In this document: in pieces, positions 17,855-25,619 of the stretch
How positions within the stretch are numbered: the stretch's first letter is position 1
Layout: each line of letters opens with the position of its first letter
Notes under the pieces: model-generated
The model's input: only the letters and a program-made list of their open reading frames with translations
The model's database searches: none
Told to the model about the DNA's origin: nothing
Origin: Natronobeatus ordinarius
GTDB taxonomy: Archaea; Halobacteriota; Halobacteria; Halobacteriales; Natrialbaceae
DNA: 64,000 bases
Direction of reading: 5' to 3'
Assembly (NCBI RefSeq): GCF_024362485.1
Contig: NZ_CP101456.1
Span: forward strand, 186,001-250,000
Program-made: the position numbers and the translations under genes

Positions 17855-19174
17855 ATGCTGGAAGTCCACCGCACTCACCGAGCGAAGATCCGCAACCACT
17901 CACAGGTAGCGGACTCGCTCGACCGACACGGATGGTCAGCCAGCAAACTCTGGAACGTTGCGAACTACCACTCCCGACAACTCTGGGAGAACACGGGCGA
18001 GATACCCGACCACGGCGACCTCAAAGACGAGTTGAAAGGTCACTCCAAATACAAGGGACTACACTCGCAGTCCAGTCAGCGCGTTCTGGAGGAACTCGCT
18101 GAAGCCTTCAACTCGTGGTACGGTAAGAGGAAATCCGACAATCGAGCAAATCCGCCCGGCTACCGCAAGAAAAACTACTACGACAACCAAGGCCATCGTG
18201 TCCACGAAGAACACCCACGCAGCACGGTCACGTGGAAGCAAAACGGAATCAAACACGACGCGAAGAACAACCGCGTCAGGCTTTCGAAGGGTGCAAATCA
18301 CAAGGCACACCCGAAAGCGTGGGAATACATCCTTGTCGAATACGAGACACGCCCCGGCGTCACGGTCGAGAACCTCCAACAGGTTCGTGCCGTCTACGAG
18401 AAGGCAAAGAGGCGATGGGAACTGCATCTCGTCTGCAAAGACGAGATTGAAACACCTACTGCACCCGGCACCGAGACGGCTGGTGTTGACCTCGGTATCT
18501 GTAATTTCGCGGCGGTCGCATACAGCACCGAGGACGCTGACCTCTACCCCGGAAACCGCTTGAAACAGGACGGATACTACTTCCCAAAAGAGATCGCCAA
18601 GTGCGACGATTCTGGTGGAGAGCGAGCCACCAGATTGCACAAGAAGTGGTCGGAGCGCCGCACTCACTTCTTCCACGCCTTAGCGAAACACATCGTTGAA
18701 CGGTGTGTCGAGAAGGAAGTGGGGCGAATCAACATCGGGGAACTCGCTGGAGTTCGAGAGAAAGACACCAGCGAGTCGAAGGACTGGGGCAAACACGGGA
18801 ACCTCGACCTGCACGGGTGGGCGTTCGACCGGTTCTCAACCATCCTCGAATACAAAGCGAAAGTCGAGGGCATAGAAGTCGTAGAAGTGTCCGAGCGAGA
18901 TACATCGAAGACGTGTTGCGTCTGCGGTAGGGAAGACGAGAGTCAGCGAGTTGAGCGTGGCCTATACGTCTGCACGTCGTGTGAGGCGGCGTTCAACGCT
19001 GATATGAACGGGGCGGAGAACATCCGTCTCGACTTGAACCAAAGTAACTCCGAGTCTTCGGCCAGTTTGGACGAGGATAGGAGTACCGGCTGGTTGGCAC
19101 AGCCCGGAGTCTACCTTTACGACTTGTCCAGCGGATTCCAACCGCAGGAACAAGTGGTAGACTGCAAACCGTAA
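17855..19174 (+). CDS. tnpB: TnpB RNA-guided endonuclease, element 1
   Basis: 439 residues. The RuvC triad is complete: D212 (GVDLGICNFA), E296 (INIGELAG) and D383 (FNADMNGAEN). The zinc ribbon (C354/C355-x-C357, C373, C376) sits between E and the last D. The N-terminal half is the RNA/DNA-binding wedge region. TnpB uses an omega RNA copied from the element's right end to cut DNA next to a short motif, which preserves the element. All key residues are present, so it is probably active. The start at 17855 follows the last upstream stop and the frame has no competitor. Confidence 0.95.
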   Translation: MLEVHRTHRAKIRNHSQVADSLDRHGWSASKLWNVANYHSRQLWENTGEIPDHGDLKDELKGHSKYKGLHSQSSQRVLEELAEAFNSWYGKRKSDNRANPPGYRKKNYYDNQGHRVHEEHPRSTVTWKQNGIKHDAKNNRVRLSKGANHKAHPKAWEYILVEYETRPGVTVENLQQVRAVYEKAKRRWELHLVCKDEIETPTAPGTETAGVDLGICNFAAVAYSTEDADLYPGNRLKQDGYYFPKEIAKCDDSGGERATRLHKKWSERRTHFFHALAKHIVERCVEKEVGRINIGELAGVREKDTSESKDWGKHGNLDLHGWAFDRFSTILEYKAKVEGIEVVEVSERDTSKTCCVCGREDESQRVERGLYVCTSCEAAFNADMNGAENIRLDLNQSNSESSASLDEDRSTGWLAQPGVYLYDLSSGFQPQEQVVDCKP

Positions 19175-19237
19175 TATCCCAACTCAGCGGTGCGGTGCCG
19201 TGGGATTCCCGCGACTTCAGGCGCGGGAGGATGTCAA
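19130..19237 (+). ncRNA. Probable omega RNA scaffold at the right end of element 1
   Basis: By analogy with known TnpB systems, the guide RNA spans the end of tnpB and the right end. A 6-bp GC stem (CCCGCG/CGCGGG, 19208-19227, 8-base loop) precedes AGGATGTCAA, after which a guide copied from flanking DNA would begin (TGGGGTGCTGTC). The 5' boundary is a guess. Confidence 0.45.
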
Positions 19238-19299
19238 TGGGGTGCTGTCTCCTCAGACGGCCAAAATACCCGAAAGAGACCAAACTGGGATGGCACACA

Positions 19300-19950
19300 T
19301 CAACAATCCCAGTCGTCTTGCCACTCCTCCATCAATTCGAGCTCTTCTTGCTGGGCGTCGATAATTCCCTCTGCGAGGTCTGCAACGCGCTCAGATGCAC
19401 CGTCGTCAAGGACGTACTCGGACATCACCACGGCACCTTCGTGATGGCGAATCATGTGTTCGGCGAACAGGCAATCGAACTCCTCGTTTTCGGCGCGACG
19501 GAGTTCCCGCCTGTCGTCATGGGTCATCATGTGCTCTCGCGGCATCATCTCCTCCATCTCGTCGGGGTGCATCCCGTCTCCCATGCCATCATCGTGCATC
19601 CCGTCTCCCATGCCATCACCGCGCATCATGCCACCCATCTCATGAGGCAGCATACCGCCCACCTCGTCACAGCCAGTAACCTCGGCTTCGTCGAGCAAGT
19701 CACACATGAGATCGATCTCTGCTTCTTGCTCCTCGATGATCCCCATCCGGATATCGAGTAATTCCTCCCGATCGGTTCGCGCCGGGATGAGTTCAGCCAT
19801 CTGAATCGCCCCCTCGTGATGTGGAATCATCATCCGCACGAACATGATGTCCACAGCGTTGAACTCCTCGTCGTCCTGTGCGAACGTGACCGGTACCTGT
19901 GTCAGTACCAGCCCGCCAGCCACTACTTGTAGTAACTCACGTCTATCCAT
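19300..19950 (-). CDS. DUF305 protein, Met/His-rich, exported
   Basis: 216 residues. The DUF305 four-helix motif occurs twice: MIPHHEGAIQMAEL near the start and MIRHHEGAVVMSEY near the end. Between them is an insert rich in Met, His and Asp with two copies of GDGM(x)DGMH. DUF305 proteins are often linked to copper handling; the HH and Met ligands here fit metal binding. The N-terminus (MDRRELLQVVAGGLVLTQVPVTFAQ) resembles a short twin-arginine signal. Codon use is less GC-rich than in the core genes, consistent with acquisition along with the TnpB element. Confidence 0.85.
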   Translation of the reverse strand: MDRRELLQVVAGGLVLTQVPVTFAQDDEEFNAVDIMFVRMMIPHHEGAIQMAELIPARTDREELLDIRMGIIEEQEAEIDLMCDLLDEAEVTGCDEVGGMLPHEMGGMMRGDGMGDGMHDDGMGDGMHPDEMEEMMPREHMMTHDDRRELRRAENEEFDCLFAEHMIRHHEGAVVMSEYVLDDGASERVADLAEGIIDAQQEELELMEEWQDDWDC

Positions 19951-20426
19951 TGTTAATCAGAACACAGCGGAGTGGTATGCGCTACTTCTGAACACCATGT
20001 ACAGAGGATCGCCGTCCAATCCTGGAACTCAAGGCGATCCAACTAATCAGGTGTTCAAAACGTATGCTGATCACTCATCCGTGTTCTGTCCATAGCAGCA
20101 CGGCTACGAGGTTAATACTCACAGCCAGAGTCCGAGAGTATCACGATGTCTAAACGGTACTATGTACCGGTTAGTTTCGACCTGAGGGTATGAAATAAAC
20201 GGAGTGACGTGCTGCATACACACGCTGGATCTCGCACGCAGTTTCTGACAAGGGATGAATAGACCTCAACCCATCGCGATCCATCCCTCAGCTACACCGA
20301 TCGCTGAGGAATCAATCCTCATCGTCCGCCCCATCGTTCGGCAGCGACTCGAGGACCACCTCCCCACCCGTACACTTCCGGAACCGATCGCAGCAGTATT
20401 TTACGACGATGACGCTAGGAGTGTAT
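19951..20426. other. Gene-free 475-bp stretch
   Basis: AT-richer than its surroundings. It holds a short palindrome (CGGTAC-TAT-GTACCG, 20155-20169) and a TATA element for hicB at 20396-20403. An open frame at 20255-20452 overlaps the hicB start and has no family character. No complete gene is supportable. Confidence 0.5.
20396..20403 (+). promoter_or_regulatory. TATA element of the hicB-like gene
   Basis: TATTTTAC centred about 27 bases before the ATG at 20427. The spacing implies a leaderless transcript and supports the inner start MSNESPDG. Confidence 0.5.
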
Positions 20427-20627
20427 ATGAGCAACGAATCCCCGGACGGTGAGGAGGTCGGCACAGTCACGATCACCCTCGAGGAGGGCGTCCTCTACGT
20501 GGCGACCGACGAGGAGACCGGCGTCTCGAGTCAGGGTCACTCGAAAGCCGAGGCGCTCGAGAACCTCGCGGGAGCGCTCGAGGTGTACGAGGAGTCGACG
20601 ACGGAGACGGAAGACGGCTGGCTCTGA
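20427..20627 (+). CDS. hicB: Orphan HicB-family antitoxin-like protein
   Basis: 66 residues from MSNESPDGEE. The pattern TITLEEGVLYVATDEETGVSSQGHSKAEALENL is split here into its beta core (TITLEEGVLYVATDEE) and the helix SKAEALENLAGALEVY, which is the HicB partial RNase-H fold. HicB normally neutralises the HicA mRNA-cleaving toxin. No HicA-like frame lies directly up- or downstream, so this copy is solitary. It may regulate a distant partner or be a leftover. Confidence 0.75.
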   Translation: MSNESPDGEEVGTVTITLEEGVLYVATDEETGVSSQGHSKAEALENLAGALEVYEESTTETEDGWL

Positions 20628-20721
20628 GTCGTCGCTCGTCGCCGTCCCGTCGCCGAACACGGCCCTCGAACGACAGTGAGCAGGTCCCGGTTATAAGACG
20701 CCGTTCGTGGTCGATCGCACG

Positions 20722-22146
20722 ATGGAGGAGTACGATCTCGTCGTCCTCGGCGGCGGCTCGGGATCGCAGGTCGCAACGGCGGCGGCCGAGGCGGACTGGG
20801 ACGCGGCCGTCGTCGAACCCGGCCCGCTCGGCGGCGCGTGTATCACCAGAGGCTGCGTCCCCTCGAAGGCGCTCGTCCACCGCGCGGACGTGCTCGAGGA
20901 GATCCGCCGTGCGGGACGGTTCGGCATCGACGCCGAGGTTCGGGACGTCGACTTCGGGTCGATCACCGAATCGGTCCACGAGACCGTCTACGCAAAGGCC
21001 GACCGCCAGCGGGCGACCCTCGAGGGCGCGTCGAACGTGACGCTTTACGACGGCGCGGGGCGGTTCGTCGACGATCGGACGATCGCCGTGGAAGACGAAG
21101 ACGGGACCGAGCTCGGGCGACTCCACGGGGAGCACGTCGTGATCGCCGTGGGCTCGCGGCCGACGACGCCCCCGATCGACGGCCTCGAGACGCTCGAGTA
21201 CCTCACCAGCGACGACGCGCTGTTTCTCAAGGAGCGTCCCGACGAGCTCGTGATCGTCGGCGGCGGCTACATCGGCGCCGAGCTGGGACACGTCTTCGAC
21301 GCCTTCGGGACCGACGTCTCGATCGTCGGCCGGAGCGAGGTCCTCCTCCCGCGCGAGGACCGCGACGTGAGTCGGACGGTAACGGCGGCACTCGAGGACC
21401 GCTTCGCGGTCTACACGGGTCACGAGGCGACGGCGGTCGAAGCGCGCGGCGACGGGGTCGCCGTCACCGTCGAAGCCGACGACGAGGCGACCGAACTTAC
21501 CGCCGACGAGGTGCTCGTGGCGGCGGGCCGGACGCCGAACACGGACACGCTCGCGCTCGAGCACACCACCATCGAGACCGACGACCGGGGGTACGTCGAG
21601 ACCGACGCGTTCTTGCGGACCGACGCCGAGGACGTCTGGGCGCTCGGCGACGTCCTGGGCGAGGAGCCGTACAAGCACGCCGCCGACTACGAGGCGCGAT
21701 GCGTGTCGACGAACGTCCTCGAAGACACCCAGCGAACGGTCGACTACGACGCCATGCCCCACGCGATCTTCACGAGCCCGCAGGTCGCGAGCGTCGGCCG
21801 AACGGAGGCCGAACTCGAGGACGAGGGCCTCGAGTTCGAGTCGACGACGGTGCCCTACGACGCCGCGCCGCTGGGGCTGCTCCTCGAGGAGCCGGAGAGC
21901 CTCGTGAAGGTGCTCGCAGGGTCCGACGGCGAGATCCTGGGCTGTCACGTCGTCGGCCAGGAGGCGTCGACGCTGATCCACGAAGTTGTCGTCGTGATGG
22001 GCCGCGGGGGCAGAACGGTCGACGACGTCGCTGATACCGTGCACGTCCACCCGGCGCTCTCTGAGGTCCTGTTGACGGCATTCGACGAACTGTCGACGCG
22101 ACCGTACTCGACCGCACCCGACTGGCGAGAGACGGCGGAGGAGTGA
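20722..22146 (+). CDS. FAD/NAD-dependent disulfide oxidoreductase (Lpd/MerA-like)
   Basis: 474 residues from MEEYDLVVLGGGSGSQ. It has the FAD-binding GGGSGS motif, the redox pair in GGACITRGCVPSK, a NAD-binding GGGYIGAELG and the C-terminal HVHPALSEV with catalytic His/Glu. This is the pyridine-nucleotide disulfide oxidoreductase class I fold. The true E3 of the dehydrogenase complex is the 566-2014 gene, so this paralogue may act on another disulfide such as a low-molecular-weight thiol; gamma-glutamylcysteine disulfide is one candidate in haloarchaea. It lacks the MerA N-terminal metal-binding domain. Confidence 0.88.
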   Translation: MEEYDLVVLGGGSGSQVATAAAEADWDAAVVEPGPLGGACITRGCVPSKALVHRADVLEEIRRAGRFGIDAEVRDVDFGSITESVHETVYAKADRQRATLEGASNVTLYDGAGRFVDDRTIAVEDEDGTELGRLHGEHVVIAVGSRPTTPPIDGLETLEYLTSDDALFLKERPDELVIVGGGYIGAELGHVFDAFGTDVSIVGRSEVLLPREDRDVSRTVTAALEDRFAVYTGHEATAVEARGDGVAVTVEADDEATELTADEVLVAAGRTPNTDTLALEHTTIETDDRGYVETDAFLRTDAEDVWALGDVLGEEPYKHAADYEARCVSTNVLEDTQRTVDYDAMPHAIFTSPQVASVGRTEAELEDEGLEFESTTVPYDAAPLGLLLEEPESLVKVLAGSDGEILGCHVVGQEASTLIHEVVVVMGRGGRTVDDVADTVHVHPALSEVLLTAFDELSTRPYSTAPDWRETAEE

Positions 22147-22240
22147 GCTGGCTCGCTCGAGCCAGCGGCGATCCGGTGAACCACTCACAGCCCGATATTG
22201 CAGGGAGAACGGGTATTCTCACTCGAGGCGAGAAGCGAGT

Positions 22241-22615
22241 ATGGACGTTCAGTCACCCGTCCGCGTTCCCGCCACCCTCGACCTACCGGGCTCGGTCCCG
22301 CTACAGGTCGCCTTCCTGGCGCTCTGGTTCGTCGACATGGTGGCTGCGAGCCTGTTTTTCGTCTTCCCAGAGCCGACCGAACTGAATCCCGTGACCGTGT
22401 TCTTCTTCGAGCTGTTCGGGTTACCGGGCGTCGTGCTCGCGGCCACCTGCTACGCGGCAGCCGTGGTCGCCATTAGCCACGTCCTCTCAGCGCCCGCCGA
22501 CGACCGGTTCCTGATCGTCGTCGTCTCGATGTACACCGCCTTCGTCGGCAACAACGTCGCGTTGCTCGCGTTCGGGAATGCGCCGCTGGGCGATCTGCTC
22601 GCGACGATGCTGTAG
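22241..22615 (+). CDS. Four-helix membrane protein, unknown (DUF5658-like)
   Basis: 124 residues with four hydrophobic segments (about 21-42, 50-58, 61-80 and 88-105). The motif VDMVAASLFFVFPEPTELNPVT suggests the DUF5658-type family of small archaeal and bacterial membrane proteins. No function is known. It converges on ftsY with a 110-base gap. Confidence 0.65.
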   Translation: MDVQSPVRVPATLDLPGSVPLQVAFLALWFVDMVAASLFFVFPEPTELNPVTVFFFELFGLPGVVLAATCYAAAVVAISHVLSAPADDRFLIVVVSMYTAFVGNNVALLAFGNAPLGDLLATML

Positions 22616-22728
22616 GTGTTCGAAAAAGCCGACGTGTCCGGACGACTCCGCAGACGGCCCACTACGGCCCACTGCCTGCCAGTTCTGGCCCAGCCACAAC
22701 CGTACTGGGCTGGAACCGCAACGCCGAA

Positions 22729-24084
22729 TTACTCCTCCTCGAGGAGTCGATCGACCATCTCCTCGGGATCGAACCGCTCGACGTCGTCGTAGCCCTGGCC
22801 GACACCGAGGAACAGAATCGGCTTGCCGGTAACGTGGGCGATCGAGATCGCCGCGCCGCCGTTGGAGTCGGCGTCCGCTTTCGTCAAGATTGCGCCGTCT
22901 ACCTCGATGGCCTCGTTGAACTCCCGGGCGCGGTTGACCGCGTCCTGGCCCGCCACCGCCTCGTCGACGAACAACGTCATGTCGGGGTCGACGACGCGAC
23001 CGATCTTCTCGAGTTGGTCCATCAGCCCCTCGTTCGTGTGGAGTCGCCCCGCCGTGTCCCCGAGGACGACGTCGACGTCGTTGGCCTCGGCGTACTCGAC
23101 GGCGTCGTACAGCACGGCGGCGGGGTCGCCACCCTGCTCGTGGGTGATGAGCTTCGTCCCGAGCGCCTCGGCGTGCTCGCGGATCTGCTCGTTCGCCCCC
23201 GCACGGTAGGTGTCGCCGTTGGCCATCACGGTCGAGTAGCCGCGCTCCTCGAAGTACTGCGAGAGCTTCGCGATCGAGGTCGTCTTGCCGACGCCGTTGA
23301 CGCCGGTGAAGACGATCACCAGGGGTTTGTCCTCGATCGCTACCCGTTCGTCGAAGTCGAACTGACCGACGCTGATCACGTCGTAGATCGCCTCTTTGAG
23401 GGCGTCTTCGACGACCTCGCCCGTCGAGGTGGTAAACGTCCGGGTCTCGCCGATCAGTTCCTCGCGGATGTTGTCGAGGATCTCCTCGGCGACGCTCATC
23501 TCGACGTCACTCGAGAGCAACGCGAGCTCGAGTTCGTGTAACGGTCCCTCGAGGTCGTCTTCCTCGATGACGAACTTCCCGCGGACGAGTGACTTCGCCT
23601 TGTAGCCGAAGCCGAGCGATCGACCCCCGTCCTCGTCGGTGTCGGCGTCTTCGTCGGCGTCCTCGTCGCTGCCGTCGTCGGCCGCCGGCTCGGCTTCCAC
23701 GTCGAGGTCGGGGTCGGCGTCCGAGGGCGACTCGGGCTCGGTCGCGTCGGGCTCCGGCGTCGGCTCGGTCTCTGCGGCGCTCTCGGGCTGCGAGGCGTCC
23801 ATCGCGACCGCCTCGGCCGTCGCCGACGGCTCCTCGACGGGGTCGGTGGCCGCCGGATCGGCCTCGACCGGGTCGCGATCCTCGGTGTCGGCTCGCTCGG
23901 ATGCGGCCGATTCGTGGTCGTCCGCCTCGAGCGTCTCCGTGTCCGCGTCCGCCTCGAGCGTCTCCGCATCGGCGTCCGCAAGCTCCTCGAGTTCCTCCTC
24001 GTCGACGGGTTCGGCCTTCTCTTCAGCCGTCTCCTCGACGTCTTTCCGGAAGCTCCCGAGTTTCTTTTTCAGGCTATCGAACAT
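22729..24084 (-). CDS. ftsY: SRP receptor GTPase FtsY
   Basis: 451 residues. The NG domain has GVNGVGKTTSIAKL, DTAGRLHTNEGL and TKADADSNGGAA. The first ~150 residues form a very acidic Asp/Glu/Ala linker, a haloarchaeal form of the FtsY A domain that touches the membrane. It docks SRP54-ribosome complexes at the membrane. It follows pfdA with a 9-base gap, so the two are probably co-transcribed. Confidence 0.96.
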   Translation of the reverse strand: MFDSLKKKLGSFRKDVEETAEEKAEPVDEEELEELADADAETLEADADTETLEADDHESAASERADTEDRDPVEADPAATDPVEEPSATAEAVAMDASQPESAAETEPTPEPDATEPESPSDADPDLDVEAEPAADDGSDEDADEDADTDEDGGRSLGFGYKAKSLVRGKFVIEEDDLEGPLHELELALLSSDVEMSVAEEILDNIREELIGETRTFTTSTGEVVEDALKEAIYDVISVGQFDFDERVAIEDKPLVIVFTGVNGVGKTTSIAKLSQYFEERGYSTVMANGDTYRAGANEQIREHAEALGTKLITHEQGGDPAAVLYDAVEYAEANDVDVVLGDTAGRLHTNEGLMDQLEKIGRVVDPDMTLFVDEAVAGQDAVNRAREFNEAIEVDGAILTKADADSNGGAAISIAHVTGKPILFLGVGQGYDDVERFDPEEMVDRLLEEE

Positions 24085-24093
24085 GGCACTCCG

Positions 24094-24549
24094 TTACTCG
24101 TCGCGCTCTTGCCCCTGTCCCTGCATTCCCTGCAGTTGCTGCTGGAGTGCTTGCTGCTGGAGCTGCTGGGCCTGGCCCTCGAGCCGGGTACTCTCGGCTT
24201 CGAGTTCGGAGATGCGTTCGGTCACCTCGGCGATGCGGTCGTCGAGCCGGTCGTTTTTCATCTCGAGTGCGGAGACGGCCCCGTCCTGTTCGAACTCCGC
24301 GGCGTAGTCAGCCCCGAGTTCGACGATGACGGCGTCGATGTCCTCGATGGTCGCACGGGCGTACGCCCCGCCCCCGAGGGGGACCTGGACGACCGAGTCC
24401 GTCTCGAGCGTCTCGACGGCGGTGATCGCCTCGTCGACTGCGCGCTGTTCTTCGCGGATGGTTTCGACGACGCCCTGGAGGCTCTCGATGTGACCTTGCA
24501 GCTCCTGAAGTTCCTGGGAGATCGCCTGCAGTTCCTGTTGACCGCTCAT
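24094..24549 (-). CDS. pfdA: Prefoldin subunit alpha
   Basis: 151 residues. The protein is two coiled-coil helices joined by a beta hairpin region (VVQVPLGGGAYARATIED), the standard prefoldin alpha layout, and ends in a Gln-rich tail. Prefoldin hands unfolded proteins to the thermosome. Its ATG overlaps the stop of the short LX-like gene by four bases (ATGA), so translation is coupled. The start MSGQQELQAISQ is clear; the longer open frame upstream is the out-of-frame shadow of that gene. Confidence 0.95.
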   Translation of the reverse strand: MSGQQELQAISQELQELQGHIESLQGVVETIREEQRAVDEAITAVETLETDSVVQVPLGGGAYARATIEDIDAVIVELGADYAAEFEQDGAVSALEMKNDRLDDRIAEVTERISELEAESTRLEGQAQQLQQQALQQQLQGMQGQGQERDE

Positions 24550-24644
24550 GCCTCGACGACCTCCTCGTTCTCGGCGTCGATCGACGGCTCGAGCGCCGCG
24601 TCGCTGTCGCGGTCTTCGAAACCGGTGACGACAAACTGGCTCAT
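24546..24644 (-). pseudogene. rpl18a: Shortened ribosomal protein LX (L18a/eL20-like), 32 residues
   Basis: The frame reads MSQFVVTGFEDRD, then PSIDAENEEVVEA and stops with TGA overlapping pfdA. Haloarchaeal LX proteins sit at this place (before pfdA-ftsY), are about 58 residues long, begin MSQFxVTG and contain a DAxNEDV motif. They then continue with a basic stretch (REH...GSxHGLKRTQI) that is absent here. The simplest reading is an in-frame loss of roughly 25 codons that kept both the start and the stop/start overlap. It may be non-functional, or kept only for coupling to pfdA. The family match rests on synteny and short motifs. Confidence 0.6.
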
Positions 24645-25088
24645 GGTCCATCATCCGTCGGGCAGTCGGAAGAATGTTCCCGTTCGCGTCGGCGCTGTTT
24701 TTCGCCTCCGGCGAACGCTTTGCCGTCAGCGAATCCGACGGCCGGTCACAGCGCGATCGAGTGGTTACTGACTGTTGTCCAGTAGTATCAGGAGGCGTGC
24801 TCGTCGCCAGCGGCCTCGCCGCACCGGTGCTCACCGATAGGTCTACCGGTGGCACGAGATAACCGAACGAGACGAGCGGCGATGGCCGAGTGAACAGCAT
24901 GCAATATTGAGCCACTATTTAATTCGCCATCCGCCTCACGGAAGTCCCCCACGGTCAAATTAAAGGCACCTTTGTGCCGAATAGCCGATAATACACCAGT
25001 ATCCAAATCAACAGCGTTATGTATAGTGTTGTTCAATATTTACAATACTGCCCAACGCTGAACGTTCACGTGGGCAGGACTACGTACA
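24645..25088. other. AT-rich intergenic stretch at the LX breakpoint
   Basis: No gene seen. The first 240 bases are GC-rich. From about 24895 to 25080 the sequence is markedly AT-rich and holds a 10-bp palindrome TGAACGTTCA (25059-25068) close to the start of the 25089 gene. This stretch must supply promoters for both the LX-pfdA-ftsY set and the divergent exported-protein gene. Confidence 0.5.
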
Positions 25089-25571
25089 ATGAATCGAAGG
25101 ACATTCCTCACGAAACTCGGCGTCGGCACCGCCACCGGCGGAGCCGCCCTCGCGACGACGAACGCCGTTGCGGCCGAAACCGACGACGACTATCAGCTCG
25201 AGCTGGAGCCAGGAACGACCGTCTCGTTCGCCGAGACGTATTTCGGCGAATCGTTCATCTACGCGCCGCTTTCCGACGGCAGCACCTACTACCTGTTCCT
25301 GAACCGGAACGGCTGCTGTCAGGTCGACCAGGTTGTCATGGTACTCGCGGATACTGGCGAAGTGCTATACCTCGAGAGTCTCGACGGCGTGCTGTACACC
25401 GTCGACGAGATCGGCGAGATGGCCGACCGGATCGGCGAGATGGCCGATCGAATCGTCTACACCGAGGAACTCATCGTCGAGACGGAGTACCTCATCGTCG
25501 ACGTCATCAAATACACACAGGACAGCACGCTCGAGTTCGTCGACATGCTGAACCCGCTCAGCTACGCGTGA
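25089..25571 (+). CDS. Exported protein with GEMADRI heptad repeats
   Basis: 160 residues. The N-terminus MNRRTFLTKLGVGTATGG with a cut near AVAAE is a twin-arginine signal. The middle is beta-rich with a GCC motif. The C-terminal third is an amphipathic helix with tandem heptads IGEMADR-IGEMADR and then TEELIVETEYLIVDVI, a likely coiled coil or membrane-surface helix. I do not recognise the function. The gene sits on the opposite strand inside what is normally an unbroken eIF6-LX junction in haloarchaea. Confidence 0.75.
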   Translation: MNRRTFLTKLGVGTATGGAALATTNAVAAETDDDYQLELEPGTTVSFAETYFGESFIYAPLSDGSTYYLFLNRNGCCQVDQVVMVLADTGEVLYLESLDGVLYTVDEIGEMADRIGEMADRIVYTEELIVETEYLIVDVIKYTQDSTLEFVDMLNPLSYA

Positions 25572-25619
25572 ACGTTTTAGCAACGTTCCCTCCGTCGTAA
25601 CCCGCAACGATTCTCGAAA

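Larger units (their letters stand above)
17700..19236 (+). mobile_element. IS1341-type (IS200/IS605 family) element carrying only tnpB
   Basis: The element has a left-end hairpin (17719-17738), one tnpB gene and a right end with a hairpin (19208-19227) followed by AGGATGTCAA. No tnpA (HUH transposase) is present, so mobility would need one in trans. Ends are approximate because IS605-type elements make no target duplication. Lower GC around it supports recent gain. Confidence 0.8.

Noticed and set aside
19208-19227. Right-end hairpin as a simple transcription terminator
   Set aside because: No T-run follows and its place before AGGATGTCAA fits the right end of a TnpB element better.
20255-20452. 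65-codon frame before the hicB-like gene
   Set aside because: It overlaps the hicB start and its promoter, has no recognisable family and a composition unlike neighbouring proteins.
20628-20721. Search for a HicA toxin next to HicB
   Set aside because: Fewer than 100 bases separate hicB from the next gene and no HicA-like frame was found on either strand nearby.
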